Assembly: GCA_963575745.1 (NCBI GenBank)
Contig: CAUYUJ010012125.1
Location: 283,964 to 347,963 of the forward strand
Source: Prorocentrum cordatum
Taxonomy: Eukaryota > Sar > Dinophyceae > Prorocentrales > Prorocentraceae
DNA: 64,000 nucleotides
Direction of reading: 5' to 3'
The translations under genes and the position numbers were made by a program. This document shows, in pieces, positions 50,768-60,867 of this stretch (the first letter of the stretch is position 1; the number at the start of each line of letters is the position of its first letter). The notes below the pieces were generated by a model, which ran no database searches, was not told the origin of the DNA, and saw only the letters and a program-made list of their open reading frames with translations.

Positions 50768-53700
50768 TCACGAGTCAGCAAAGACATACAATACGACTTC
50801 CTGGCGGCCTGGCCCCCACCTCCTGCGAGCCAAACCATCCATGACCAAACTCTTGGCCATCCACGTGTTCAGAAACAACGCTGGTGCATCAACCCCAAAC
50901 TTCTCCGTCCACAGCTTAACTGATCGGTAGCAACTGCAATTCACGTGAGATGGGCCCGAGAATTTCACTCTCAGCCCGAAGCCCCCCCGGCCAAGGTGGG
51001 ATTCCCGAGTGGCGGCCATGCCGTCGATGAAGGGCGGGCACGAGTCTGGCCCGACAGCGTTGTCTCCGTCCACGGAGCCTTCATCGACAGAAGCGCGCGA
51101 CGGAGATGTGCGCGAGTGTGCGCTGGAGCCGCCGTCATCTGCAAGCTGTAGCGGAGCTGGCACGCGATGGAGGGAGCCATCGTCGCCGTCGATGTCTGCA
51201 TCAACTCTCGCCACCGCCTCACTCGTGGCCGACCTGGTCGGAAGCCCCAGTAGTTGTGCTGGAGCTGGGCCGTCGTGAGATCCACCGTCATTTTCAGTGT
51301 ATTTGATTGCTGGCAGCCCTGGCACCGTCGTTGGATCCTTCGGTAATGCCTTGAAGTACGCCTGAGGTCCATTCGACTTGAATTGAACGCACCCGTTGCT
51401 AAAGAGGTGCGGCTGTGCCGAGACGCATAACAGCTAAAAACGCTTAGACGGGAGTCTGCGATGATCGAACTCTGCGGGGCCGCCTGGGACGTGAGTCACG
51501 ACGCGGCCGCAGCCGACGAAACCCTTGGCTTCCGACTCCTGGCGAAAACAAAGATCATAGCAACCAAAACTCCCTCCTCCTGCTCCTCCTCGCTCGCCCG
51601 TCCTCTCCTCCTGCCCACCCCCCTACCCTTCCTTCCTCCGCTAGCCTGTCTCCTCCATCACCCACCGTTGCCACGCTGACGCGCATCCCTCACCCCTCCA
51701 TCCCCTGTGGCGTCGGCCCCCCAGCAAAGTCAGGACAGGCGCGTCCTTGAGCTCCACCGTCGGGCAGCGCGGTCGTGGAGAAGTGAGCGCCAGACAGCCG
51801 TCCAAGTCAGACTCGGCCCAAGTCCAGTACTTCATCTGGCGCCTGTTCCTCTCGCCTGCGCCAACAAGGCCGAGCATGTCGACATGCTCTGGAGGGGGGG
51901 CCGTGAACACGTCAATCAGATTCGTGTCGTAGCGCATGGTGTCCACTTTCCACACCTCCAGCTCTTGGACGCAGACCTTCAAGCCGAACTCATTGGGCTT
52001 GGTGCTCTCGAACGTCGCGACGCTCGCGACGTTGACGTTACAACTCAGGATCTGGAGCACTCTGATCTGCATGTTGCCATCGGCGTTGGTAGCCCAAAGG
52101 CTCAGATACTCGAACTGCTTGGTTGAGCTGATCAGCCACTCACGCACAAGCATCGCCATGTCGACCTGCTCGCGAAGCCGACGTCGATCTCCGCCGTCGC
52201 CAGTGGCAGCAACATCTGGCTTAGGACGCTTCGGAGGTCGGCGCGCGACGAGAGCTCCGCCACCACCGTCGATATCGTCGAAGGTCGGGCAATCGCCATC
52301 CCCATCGTCATCCTGCTCGGCATCGCCCTCGCCAAAGCCGTCGCAGAAGCCGCTGAGCACCATGTACAGCTTGTCCGTGAACAATTTTTTCGCACACCGT
52401 GGGTTGCGCCCAAGCTTCCTACTCTCCACCTGGATGGTCGACGAGTAAACGTTCCATAACTTCTACAACTCCGAACCCCCTCCAGAACCTAAGTACTTCA
52501 GGTCCTCTAGATTTTGGTTCAACCTGCAAGAAGACGCGCTTCAAGGAAAGAGTGCTGGACGGCATCTGCCCATCTCGCGCTTGACGTGTGCGTGGGGGCT
52601 CTCATTCACATTGTCGTCAAGACTGATGTTGGCGACGGACTCGACCTCCCTCTTGAGATGCTCATCGTTGATTTCACCATCAACTAGTCGCCGCATGGGG
52701 CCAGCGGGATCCATGAAATACTGCGAAACTCCATGATGCTGGTCGTGGCTTTTCGACGTGTACTGACGAACGCACTCCTCCTTCACATGAGGCTGATCAA
52801 GCCGGTTGAAAAGGTACGGGATCACATATGCAAACCGTGTGACCTCGAGAATCAGGCCGTGCGCCCACCGCACGCTGCCTTGCAAAAGCCTCAATGTATT
52901 TGCATCTCTCCACTGCGTGACCGTCCACTGTTCCATCGTAGCAATGGATTCAGCAAGGGAATGTGACCTGATATCCGGAACGATTGGCAGTATACGGCCA
53001 CGCACGTTGCAGTCAGGGTACTCCTTCCTCTTGCAAGCCCCCAAATGACAAGGACACCACGTCGCTGCATTCTGCAACTCAGTCAACCAACTGGTAAACC
53101 ACACCATGAACTTCAATTCAATGTGAAACTGCACCGATCCGAATGCCTCCTGGACGTCTTTGACCATCTTGGTTGCCGACTGCCTCTTGATAAACGCGCC
53201 GAGGTCAATCGACACCATGACGGCCACGATGCAGGATTCGAGCGACTTCAAGACTCCATGTGAAGTTCCCCACCTCCACTCCGCAAAATACGGCAAAGAC
53301 GCAGTCTGCACAAGATCGGCCGCGCCGAACGCCTCCACATCCTTGAGCAGCCGTGTCGAATCCAACCTATAGTGCCTCACGAAATTGCTGATGGCTTTGA
53401 CTCTGCGGAGAAAGAGGGGGAAGAAAGGCAAGCCGCCACACGTTCGCCTGATGATGCGATCCACCGTGTGCCGCCACCCTGGAGCCAACAAGCAACGTGG
53501 CAGCAAATGACTTACTTGTAAAAACCTCGACGGCACCACGCCGCTTAAGGACCTGAGGAACCACGGCAGGACGTCCTCGTAATCCGCCAGCAACCGCTCA
53601 GTGCCGAAGTCAACTGTCAGCGAGCGTACTCTGTTAAGAAATGTGCGAACATCTTCGAAGCGCGGCCCAGCTATGAGGAAGACCTGCCAGAGGAGCGCGA

Positions 53701-54881
53701 AACACTTCCCAAGCGCACTGAACATTGACATGCCGATATTGATCAACGGAAGCAGGCGCCTGCCCACATGATACTTGCTCGGGCTCTGCGCGCAAGGTGT
53801 CAATATATCGAACGTGGACGCGGACAATTCCACCCCGGCCCACTGTGGTGACCCATCGCTGTGCAAATGTATATCGAATCCGTCGCCGTCGAGCCTGGCG
53901 AACCGCTCCCTCCACAACAACATGGCCACGCAGTCGACCCGTATCCGGGCGTGCCGCAACGCGTTGTAGTCCACCGTCTCCTCAATCGGCGCGTTTTCAA
54001 CCTCGCGTGCTCCACTGATGATCTTATTCCATTTTTCACAAGCTGCATCCTTCATCCGCATCTGCTTCAAGTCTCGCGTCGCGCCAAACCAATCAAGAAT
54101 TTTTCGAACAGGCTTGCTCCCGGAGTCGTGGGTTACCGCCCCTGGCAGGTCCAAGAATGCAGACTCGAAACGATCAAGAACGAATGGCCCAAACTCCTGC
54201 ATGACGTGATTCACTTGCCTGAGGGTGGGCGCGTTGCCGATGACGGGTCGCCGAGAGAAGCCCCATCCCAACACAGTGGCCTGCCACAAGTACCAGTGTG
54301 AACCCACTGCCGACGTAGCAACATGATATCCTAGCCTCGCCAGCTCCACGGGCAGCGCTTTGCCACCATTCTGAGCGTCACACATCAATCGAACCCACTC
54401 GCCACAAGTAGTCACTCCACCTTCTGGGCACTCGCCCTGCAACGGCAACAATCTCTGAATCAGTTCTCCTGGAGATTGTCCGCGGAAATCTGCCACATCA
54501 TGAAATGTAAACCTGGCCCTCGCAACATGCGTTAGAAAAAACAAACCTCATGCCCTTTCCACGGCGCACGGCAGCCTGGAGCAACCTCAGCTCATCTAGG
54601 AAATGCGAACTTTCAGGGATCTCCTGGAAGAATTGCCAATGTCCGACGATGAGTCCAACGACGTGGTTGTCGCGCAGCGGCCTCCCCAAATGTGCCCTCT
54701 CCTCACGCTGGAACAATCTAGCCCAATGGCATCCAGGGCTGGCCGCGATCAGGAAACATGTCAGTGGGCCAAGCACGAGCGGCCCCATGCGACGACGCGG
54801 AGGGGGGCGCGGGCCGTCAATGTCGGCGGCCCTGGCGTCATCAGCTTCGTTGACACGAAGAGCACCATCAATGTCAGACAT
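50768..54881 (-). pseudogene. Putative transposase of the TIR element, in three segments
   Basis: Segment 1 (54,881-52,541) starts MSDIDGALRVNEADDARAAD. It includes DNHVVGLIVGHWQFFQEIPE, RFTFHDVADFRGQSPGELIQ, DIHLHSDGSPQWAGVELSAS, LAPGWRHTVDRIIRRTCGGL and PYFAEWRWGTSHGVLKSLES. NAATWCPCHLGACKRKEYP and NESPHAHVKREMGRC follow. A one-base change in a T6 run at about 54,538 is needed to keep frame. Segment 2 (about 52,448-51,641) reads RKLGRNPRCAKKLFTDKLYM and FEYLSLWATNADGNMQIRVL. Segment 3 (51,370-50,768) reads QAYFKALPKDPTTVPGLPAI and KLWTEKFGVDAPALFLNTWM. Short introns or decay separate them. The position near a TIR, the size and the DG...W...WxCxCH-like residues suggest a DDE/RNase-H-fold transposase. 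The catalytic triad is not assigned, and the superfamily is unknown to me. Confidence 0.45.
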
Positions 54882-55211
54882 GGATTGGATCTGCACGGCG
54901 CCAGAAAGCACGAGGCATAGCTGCACAACCAAAACGGCAGCATAATACATAATGTGGGCTTGGAATCACACCGAATATCTGACACCACGTGTCTTCGAAT
55001 CCAACTGGTCGTGGCTTGCACTTCATGTCATGCCGCAAGTGTCTGAGTTAAGTATGGTGTTTCTGTGTTCAAGTATTTGGCCTACCAGAGCATGTTGCTT
55101 CTGCGCGTTTGATTCGCTGTCTTGGGTCCACGCTCTCCTGGAAACGCCTTCGCCCAAAGTCAAGCTCCCAAAGACTCTCCGAAGAGACCCCCAAACAACC
55201 AAAGACACCCC

Positions 55212-55244
<33 letters not shown>

Positions 55245-55934
55245 GACGCAGAGACAAACGCATCCGCCATCCCTGCATGGGCTTCTCAGTGCGTGAGCTG
55301 TAATGAATCCGCCGCGCCCCGCGGGCACCCGAGGCTCGTCGGGGGCCGTGTAGTTGGATGCGCCGACCGCGCGAAACGTAGCGCTCACTAAGCGGCGCAA
55401 CCAAGCGCGGTTGCCAGCTTCGCTACTTGGGGCGAACGAACGAAAACGACGCAACGCCGCGCGGTTCGCAACGGCGCGCGTTGGGCGCATACGTGTTCGA
55501 CGCGTTGTACCGTTTGGAGCGTCGTCGGGCACTTTTGCTGTTACTGTTGGAACTTCAGCAAGACATGCCCGACGATGACACGCCAAACGAGAAAGCACGT
55601 CGAATGCATACACGCAAGGCGCGGTTTGAAGTCGAATGCGCGCCTCGACGCGTCGCATTCGTGCGCGCGCGCGACGAGGCGCCGCGAGCAACGGCAGGGC
55701 GCGCGGCGACGCGCGCCTGCAATATTTCGCTGATATTTGGTCGCGCGAACGCGAGAATACGATGCGCTGAACGCACTGCATGCGCAAGGAACGCGCGCTG
55801 CGTAAACGCGTACGACGCGCTTGCCGCAGCTTTTTACATCGTCATCATGCTGCGTTTGCTATAGTCATGGATAGTCGTGTCTGCATGCGGGAGGGAGGTG
55901 TGTGATTGGGTTTTGTAGGAAGAGGGCACGTGAG
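54882..55934. other. Right subterminal region with a poly-C run
   Basis: A run of about 30 C at 55,213-55,242 and no supportable gene. CG-rich sequence follows to the right terminal repeat. The exact run length may be a sequencing artefact. Confidence 0.5.
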
Positions 55935-55955
55935 ACCGTAAGTCCGCGCCTTGCC
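55935..55955 (-). repeat. Right terminal inverted repeat (21 bp)
   Basis: The reverse complement reads GGCAAGGCGCGGACTTACGG then T, a partner of 36,931-36,951. Two further bases (AG) separate it from the target duplication copy at 55,958-55,965. Confidence 0.75.
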
Positions 55956-55957
55956 AG

Positions 55958-55965
55958 CCGTCATT
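55958..55965. repeat. Target-site duplication, right copy (ccgtcatt)
   Basis: Second copy of the octamer at 36,923-36,930. On the minus strand AATGACGG supplies the Met-Thr codons of gag at the junction. Confidence 0.75.
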
Positions 55966-56370
55966 CCCGTAGGACCATCTCCATAGGATGGGCGGAGACT
56001 GGCGAGAGTGTTATCTTCGTTGGGTCCAGTTAGCTTCACCCATACAAGAAGTCCATTCTCGGCGGCACTCGGCTTCGCCGGACCTTCTAGGGCAGGGCCT
56101 GGAACAGTAACATGTTGACGCAACAGCGGCCTCACGGGAGTTTCTTGCGAAAGCAACGTAAATCCGAACGAATGCGATGTGAGTCCGGCTTCTCGTTTAT
56201 TTTCAGTATACGGAGTCTGGTCGGTGATGATAGCCTTGAAACCTTATCTTTTCTTTCTCTGCATTAGCTGCGTTCGAAACAATCTCTTCTTCTCGCATGT
56301 TGGCAGCTGGTCTGTCGCTCTTCCACAGGTCGCATCTAGAGCATCTCCTAGTACTCGCATCGATATGTTC
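55966..56370 (-). pseudogene. Gag segment immediately upstream of the nested insertion
   Basis: Minus strand, two frames. After a TAA at 56,371 the upstream frame continues EHIDASTRRCSRCDLWKSDR and PAANMREEEIVSNAANAEKE. The second frame reads LSQETPVRPLLRQHVTVPGP, NGLLVWVKLTGPNEDNTLAS and LRPSYGDGPTGMT, and is then cut by the TIR element. The next residues are found at 36,922 and below. Confidence 0.55.
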
Positions 56371-57585
56371 TTAACACGCCGGTCTACCACATCCGACGCA
56401 ATTGTCCGTCTTTAGACGAAAACAAACGGCACAGAATTGATCCACGGGGAGAGTGTTCCCCTTCTCCTCGGGAGGAGGGCGCATTGCACCCCCTACCAGC
56501 ATGGTCGATGCTCCCGCATTTGCCACGGCCGCCTGACCAAATTCCGTAGGGACGGATACTATGCCCGACGACTGAGCCGTCGACAACTGGCGTATGTTCG
56601 ATCCAGTCGGCTTAGCCGGCAGGCATTTAGCATTGCCCGACGTTATGCGCTGGAGAGATGATCTAGCTTCCTCATGCGATTCAAGCTCTTCCAGATAGAG
56701 ATTGTTCTGGTTGGTTACCTTCGCAGCTACGGCTTGGGTGTTGGCTGCTTCCAGCCTGGCGGTTTTGAGCTCTTCTTGTAAGCCCTGTTTTTCTCGTTCC
56801 GCCATGACTGTCGCGACTTGTTATCCTTCTATCCTGGCCACCGCGACGGCAGCGGCGACCGCGTTGGCGTCAGCAGATTCTTTATTCGCCATCATGACGG
56901 CCTGTCTCTCCGAAGTCAATAATTCCCTGTATTTATGTTCGGCTTCCCGCTCCACTTGCCATTTAACGGCCTCGGTCTGATTATGCAGATGTTCTATCAG
57001 CGCCTGTTCACGCTCTCTAGCAGCCATGGCCAGGGCGATCCGCTCAGCCTCGAACGTTTTTCTGGCCTCGACCACAGTTTCAGTTAATTCTTCTCTGTCC
57101 AATCGAGCCCTTTCGGCCAGCTGCGCTTCATTGGTCAGAAACTCTCTCTGAGCGTTAGCCTCCGCTAGCCTGGCCTGGCCCTGAATAGACCGCGCCAAGA
57201 GACGCGTGCAGTTATGCTCGCCCATTGGGCAACACTCCGCGCGCAGCCATTGCACGTTACACTTGTTGCAAACGCCCGGGCAATTCTTGCGCGCTGGGTT
57301 CCTACATGCGCCTTCTGGCCTGTTGGCTTTGCCTGGGCGTCTGCTCTCCGCCTGAGGCGCGCAGTCAGGGTTGGGGCCCCAACATGCCTCCATCATAGAA
57401 ACCGCACTAGTGCTCCTTGAAGTAGATCTCGACCCTGATCTTGGCATCTTGGGTCTCCCCCTGCTTGAAGCATTTGATCTGGGGCGAACGAAGGTACTTT
57501 CTGGTGGTTTGGGCGCATTTAAGAACTCTACATCCTTTTCGTCTCGTGTTATTAGCTGAGCATGCGTAGCCGGTTGCCCGACCAT
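56371..57585 (-). pseudogene. Gag N-terminal region: Cys-rich motifs and coiled coil
   Basis: The minus frame reads PEGACRNPARKNCPGVCNKC then NVQWLRAECCPMGEHNC, a Cys/His cluster that could bind zinc. A long Glu/Arg/Ala-rich coiled coil follows (AREREQALIEHLHNQTEAVK). A stop at about 56,819 is passed by the same frame, which continues as coiled coil (EKQGLQEELKTARLEAANTQ). It ends in QFCAVCFRLKTDNCVGCGRP, a second CxxC pair. The layout (Cys cluster, coiled coil, CxxC) suggests a self-assembling structural protein. It lies downstream of the 5' ORF in the Copia element. Confidence 0.5.
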
Positions 57586-57643
57586 TTCTTCATCCTCAAC
57601 AACAGCTGGAATCGAAGGTTGCCACTCACCTGAGGTGGTGGCA

Positions 57644-58648
57644 TTACGGAAAAAAGCCTTCCTTCAGTGGTGAGACGTTTAGCTCGTAGTCCTCATTCCG
57701 TTGCTCCTTGAGGTGAGGCGCGGGGGTTCGCCCCGTGGACCCCCTCTCATGCTTCGTCTGAGCCTCCGCCCTGTCCGCCTGAGGCGCCAAGATACCGGCG
57801 TCTTCGTCGGATCCATCTGGAGACCATCTTTCGTCTCGAGCAGGGATGTCTTCTTCCATCATCACGGACAACGCTCGGCTCAGGGAGATATCATTGTTGA
57901 TGCTATCAAAATCTTCCTCCATGGAATAAATGTCGTGATCTTTTTCAAGTGGGCCATCACTGTCCTGACCGAATTGTCCGCCAAGTGCTATCGGGATTGG
58001 GGCGTTGACACCCGCGCCCGCCCATTCGGTCCGGATATCAGGATACGCATTCATATCCCCTTGGACTTCCCCTGACCGGCCGGCTTCACCAGCGGCCATG
58101 GCAGTAGCGTGTGGAGCATTCGGAATTGAGCTGACTGACTCCGTCGATTTGGCACTCCATGACGAAAACGCATTTTGCCCGGGTCTTGATGCGACGCCAT
58201 CTCGCCCGTGCGGGCCCCGGGTTTGCTCACGATTCCCTATCGGAGCTCCCGCGGGGGATACGTCTACCGACATTTCGGTTATCCCCTCGGCACTTCTTCC
58301 CCTCACTGCCCGAGTGGCGATGTATGATGGAGGGATTCGGTCCTGAACAGGACCGTCTCTGTCTGCGTCGTGTCCATCATGTTGTACAACTCGCCTATCG
58401 GCGCTTCTCGAGATATTGGACACGATATCAGTCTTATCATAGCTCTTTCCCGCAGCGACTGAGTCGCGGGGCCCAGCTGAAATATCCTCTTTTGTATCTA
58501 ATGGCCCCGCGTCGACCGAGTCGCGCGTTTCGGCTGATAACCCGTCTTTCCTCAGAGAATCGGGGTAATATGACAAAGGAATTAAGATCTCATGTTCACT
58601 CTGCTCAGGGGGAGAGGAGGCGGGATGAGACATTGATAAGACAAGCAT
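57644..58648 (-). CDS. Acidic N-terminal ORF of the Copia element, beginning inside the LTR
   Basis: The minus frame starts at 58,648 within the 5' LTR (MLVLSMSHPASSPPEQSEHE, ILIPLSYYPDSLRKDGLSAE). It continues as an acidic, Ser/Asp-rich, probably disordered protein (DSINNDISLSRALSVMMEED). It ends KEGFFP. The LTR-coded N-terminus is preserved in the 3' LTR too (SEHEILIPLSSYPDSQRKE). A start codon within an LTR is unusual, so a downstream start is possible. A perfect GCGACTGAGTCGC palindrome lies at 58,455-58,467. Confidence 0.45.
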   Translation of the reverse strand: MLVLSMSHPASSPPEQSEHEILIPLSYYPDSLRKDGLSAETRDSVDAGPLDTKEDISAGPRDSVAAGKSYDKTDIVSNISRSADRRVVQHDGHDADRDGPVQDRIPPSYIATRAVRGRSAEGITEMSVDVSPAGAPIGNREQTRGPHGRDGVASRPGQNAFSSWSAKSTESVSSIPNAPHATAMAAGEAGRSGEVQGDMNAYPDIRTEWAGAGVNAPIPIALGGQFGQDSDGPLEKDHDIYSMEEDFDSINNDISLSRALSVMMEEDIPARDERWSPDGSDEDAGILAPQADRAEAQTKHERGSTGRTPAPHLKEQRNEDYELNVSPLKEGFFP

Positions 58649-58885
58649 CCGCTAAGCAAGACTACTCTATCAGGAATACGAAGGGAGGAGGTCGGCCGAG
58701 GACGGGCGACGACGAACCGCCCGCGCGCCCCAGCGCACTCCTTTTCTCTCCTGCCAGCCGAAGTCGGCTGGCTCGAGCAGTCATACAGCTGCGGAACGCA
58801 GCTGTCAGTTCCAGCGGACAGCGCAATGCATGCAAACTAAGTTAAGTTCTAATTGAATATGAGGCGGAGGGGAGCATATTTACTC
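58545..58885 (-). repeat. 5' LTR of the Copia-type element (341 bp)
   Basis: Partner of 15,559-15,899 (same length, about 15 substitutions). The outer boundary is followed by TCTGAC, the target duplication, at 58,884-58,889; the last one or two bases are shared between LTR and duplication. Confidence 0.75.
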
Positions 58886-58889
58886 TGAC

Positions 58890-59789
58890 TTCCCAGGCCC
58901 TGGCTGCCAGCGTTGCAAGGTCGCGAGCCGGCTGCCCCTCGCCCCCCAACGGCGGCCACCTGCGTGAAGGGCGGACCCGCCCCACAATTGGCAAACCCTG
59001 CCAAAACTCGTCGTGGCACTGCGCGTCGACGCCGCCCGCGGCCAGGTGCATCTCGCGGAAGAGGGCCAGGTGGACGAACTCGCCGAGCTCGTACTCGCCC
59101 TTCGGCTTGACGCGGCTATTCAGGAACAGCCGTCGGATCCATGGGTCAGGCATCTCCGCGATCTGTTCTAGGCTTTCGGATTTCAGCGCCTCCGCGCGCG
59201 CCTGCCATTTGCTCCGGGCCTCCGATCGACTGCGCGACGCCGCCTCTGAGCCCCTCCGCAGGATGTCCACCGCTCCGAACAGATCGTCCGCTAGGGGGGC
59301 GTCAAGGCCGAACGGGCGCTGCAGTCCCAGCGCGTGCTTGACCACGGCACCGGGCTCCATCTCCTCAGGGATCAAGGGCGGGACCAATCCTCGGCGCGCC
59401 TGGTGGCCGGCTGTGATCGCCAACAGGCCTGTCCTCAGCCGCTTATGCACTGGCCCGGCCGCTGGCGCGCCGAGGGCCCGCTTGCGCCCGCTGGCAACCA
59501 TGTCGAAGAACAGCTGCGGCCCAGGAAAGTCGAAGATTTCCTCGTGCACGGCTTGCGCGAGAACGGGGCCCGCGCGAGCGGGCCCGCACGGGCCCGCGCG
59601 GGCCCGCAGGCCGCGCATAAGGAAATTTCTGTTTTCAGCGACCCCACGGGCGCACCCCCCCCCAAGAGCATAGGGGGCTGCAGCACACTCGGCCCGTGGA
59701 GGATTGTAGCAATTTCGGCCCGCGGGGGATTGTAGCAATATCGGCACGCGCGGGAGTGTAGCGACATGGGCCCGCGGGGGCCAAAGCAA
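58890..59789 (-). pseudogene. DIRS/Ngaro-like element protein, N-terminal half (host of the Copia insertion)
   Basis: The minus frame reads QAVHEEIFDFPGPQLFFDMV, KRLRTGLLAITAGHQARRGL and GAVVKHALGLQRPFGLDAPL. It continues QIAEMPDPWIRRLFLNSRVK, YELGEFVHLALFREMHLAAG and EFWQGLPIVGRVRPSRRWPP. It ends TLAARAWEVR, where it enters the LTR. This is the region that precedes the RT core in dinoflagellate DIRS/Ngaro-like proteins. The RT core itself is at 14,576-15,550, beyond the other LTR. The N-terminal limit is unclear because upstream sequence is Gly/Ala/Arg-rich. Confidence 0.55.
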
Positions 59790-60867
59790 TTTGGGCCCCT
59801 GGCCAAAGACAAAATGATGGGCAATCCCACGGACATCTGATAGCTTAAGCTGCCAGCTGTGGCCTTTGCACTCGAGGGCAGACGCGCCGCCGCCGGCACG
59901 GCCGAGCGCCGCCGCCGCCGCCGCAGACGCGAACCCAGGGCCCTGCCAACCACACCGTTGCCCGGGGACCTGGTCTTGGCATTACTCATTGTATTATGAT
60001 TCGTTTTCTGGTTCGAATAATATTGTGTATCATTCGCATGATTGCGTGTATTACATATCTTCTTCTTAGTGAAAATATTTTTGCCGGGGAACTAAAGCGG
60101 GAGGTCTGGACCATTCGGTTGCCGTTCGGGGCCCTGGGGCGGGAGGTCCGGACCAAAGGCTTACCAGAACAAAGAAGGGGGAGCTCTGGACTGCCCCGCT
60201 CAACGGCCGTGCACTGAGGAGGCCCGCCGGGAAAATGTCACCACAACCTGGGGAAGAGGAAGGAGGAGAAACGACAAGGAAAGGAAGAGGCGGAAGAAGA
60301 GGAATGGAACGGAAATACACGCCCTGGCTTGTATTATTATTAGGCTGCGAACCAGATTTCCCCCAGTCTGGCTCAAAAGACGCAACCGCGGGAGGGGGGA
60401 GGAGGAGGAGGAGGACGAGGAGAGGGAGGAGGAGGAGGAGGAATAACGGAAGAAGAACGGAGGAAGAGGAGACACGACACCAAATAATCTCGAGGTCGCC
60501 AAGCAAACCCAGGCCCGCGCGCTAGCCAACCTGCGATAGGTGAATCCGCGCACTGACCCTCGACTTGAGGGGAGAAATCAACATGTTGCGGGAAAAACCC
60601 CAATGGCCAAAACTGCCGCACAAAATCTGGCACAACATGGGACTAGGCCAGCGACCTGGCCGAATACCGCGCCCCACACGGAAAACATGAGAACTCAAGC
60701 GACGCAGGCACAACGCCGCAGTGCCAAGAGCAGCAGCGCGCGGGCGGCTGCGGACCATTTCGCGAACCACCTGCGCGAGCGCGTCTGGCGACGCGACGGC
60801 GGCCTCATTGGAACGGCGGAACCTGCAATGCAGCTTGTAGGCGGCTGCTGTACTCACATCGCCCTGA
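59790..60867. other. Spacer with (AGG)n tract between the RT gene and the LINE
   Basis: It has a short duplicated motif CGGGAGGTCYGGACCA at about 60,098 and 60,141 and a GGAGGA tract at 60,385-60,445. Open frames on both strands look like microsatellite shadows. No gene is supported. Confidence 0.45.

Larger units (their letters stand above)
36931..55957 (-). mobile_element. 19-kb TIR DNA transposon nested in the Copia gag
   Basis: It has 21-bp terminal inverted repeats (GGCAAGGCRCGGACTTACGG then T) with one mismatch and a 6-8 bp target duplication, and its removal restores the gag frame. The length is 19,027 bp. Two minus-strand genes lie near its ends (38.3-40.6 and 50.8-54.9 kb), and two satellite arrays fill the middle. 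Duplications of 8 bp are typical of hAT-type elements, but the ends do not start with the usual CAG, so I do not assign a superfamily. The CGGCTNAGCCG palindromes of the surrounding Copia element are absent here. Confidence 0.7.
15557..58883 (-). mobile_element. Copia-type LTR retrotransposon, 43.3 kb including a nested 19-kb element
   Basis: Bounded by 341-bp LTRs and a 5-6 bp target duplication, inside a reverse transcriptase gene whose halves lie outside both LTRs. Gene order on the minus strand is gag, nucleocapsid, protease, integrase, RT, RNase H, with integrase before RT as in Ty1/Copia. Accessory ORFs follow. Net size without the nested element is about 24.3 kb. Just inside the 5' LTR, GGGTTATCAGCC faintly resembles the plant-type Copia primer site TGGTATCAGAGC, which is weak support only. 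Frameshifts, stops and a lost RT Asp show it is dead. Confidence 0.7.

Noticed and set aside
55213-55242. 30-base poly-C run as a functional element
   Set aside because: It could be a recombination or structure signal, but homopolymer length is unreliable and nothing nearby supports a role.
15559-58885. The two 341-bp repeats as independent solo LTRs
   Set aside because: The same hexamer flanks both on the outside, and the two halves of a single RT gene lie directly outside, so a single insertion explains both.
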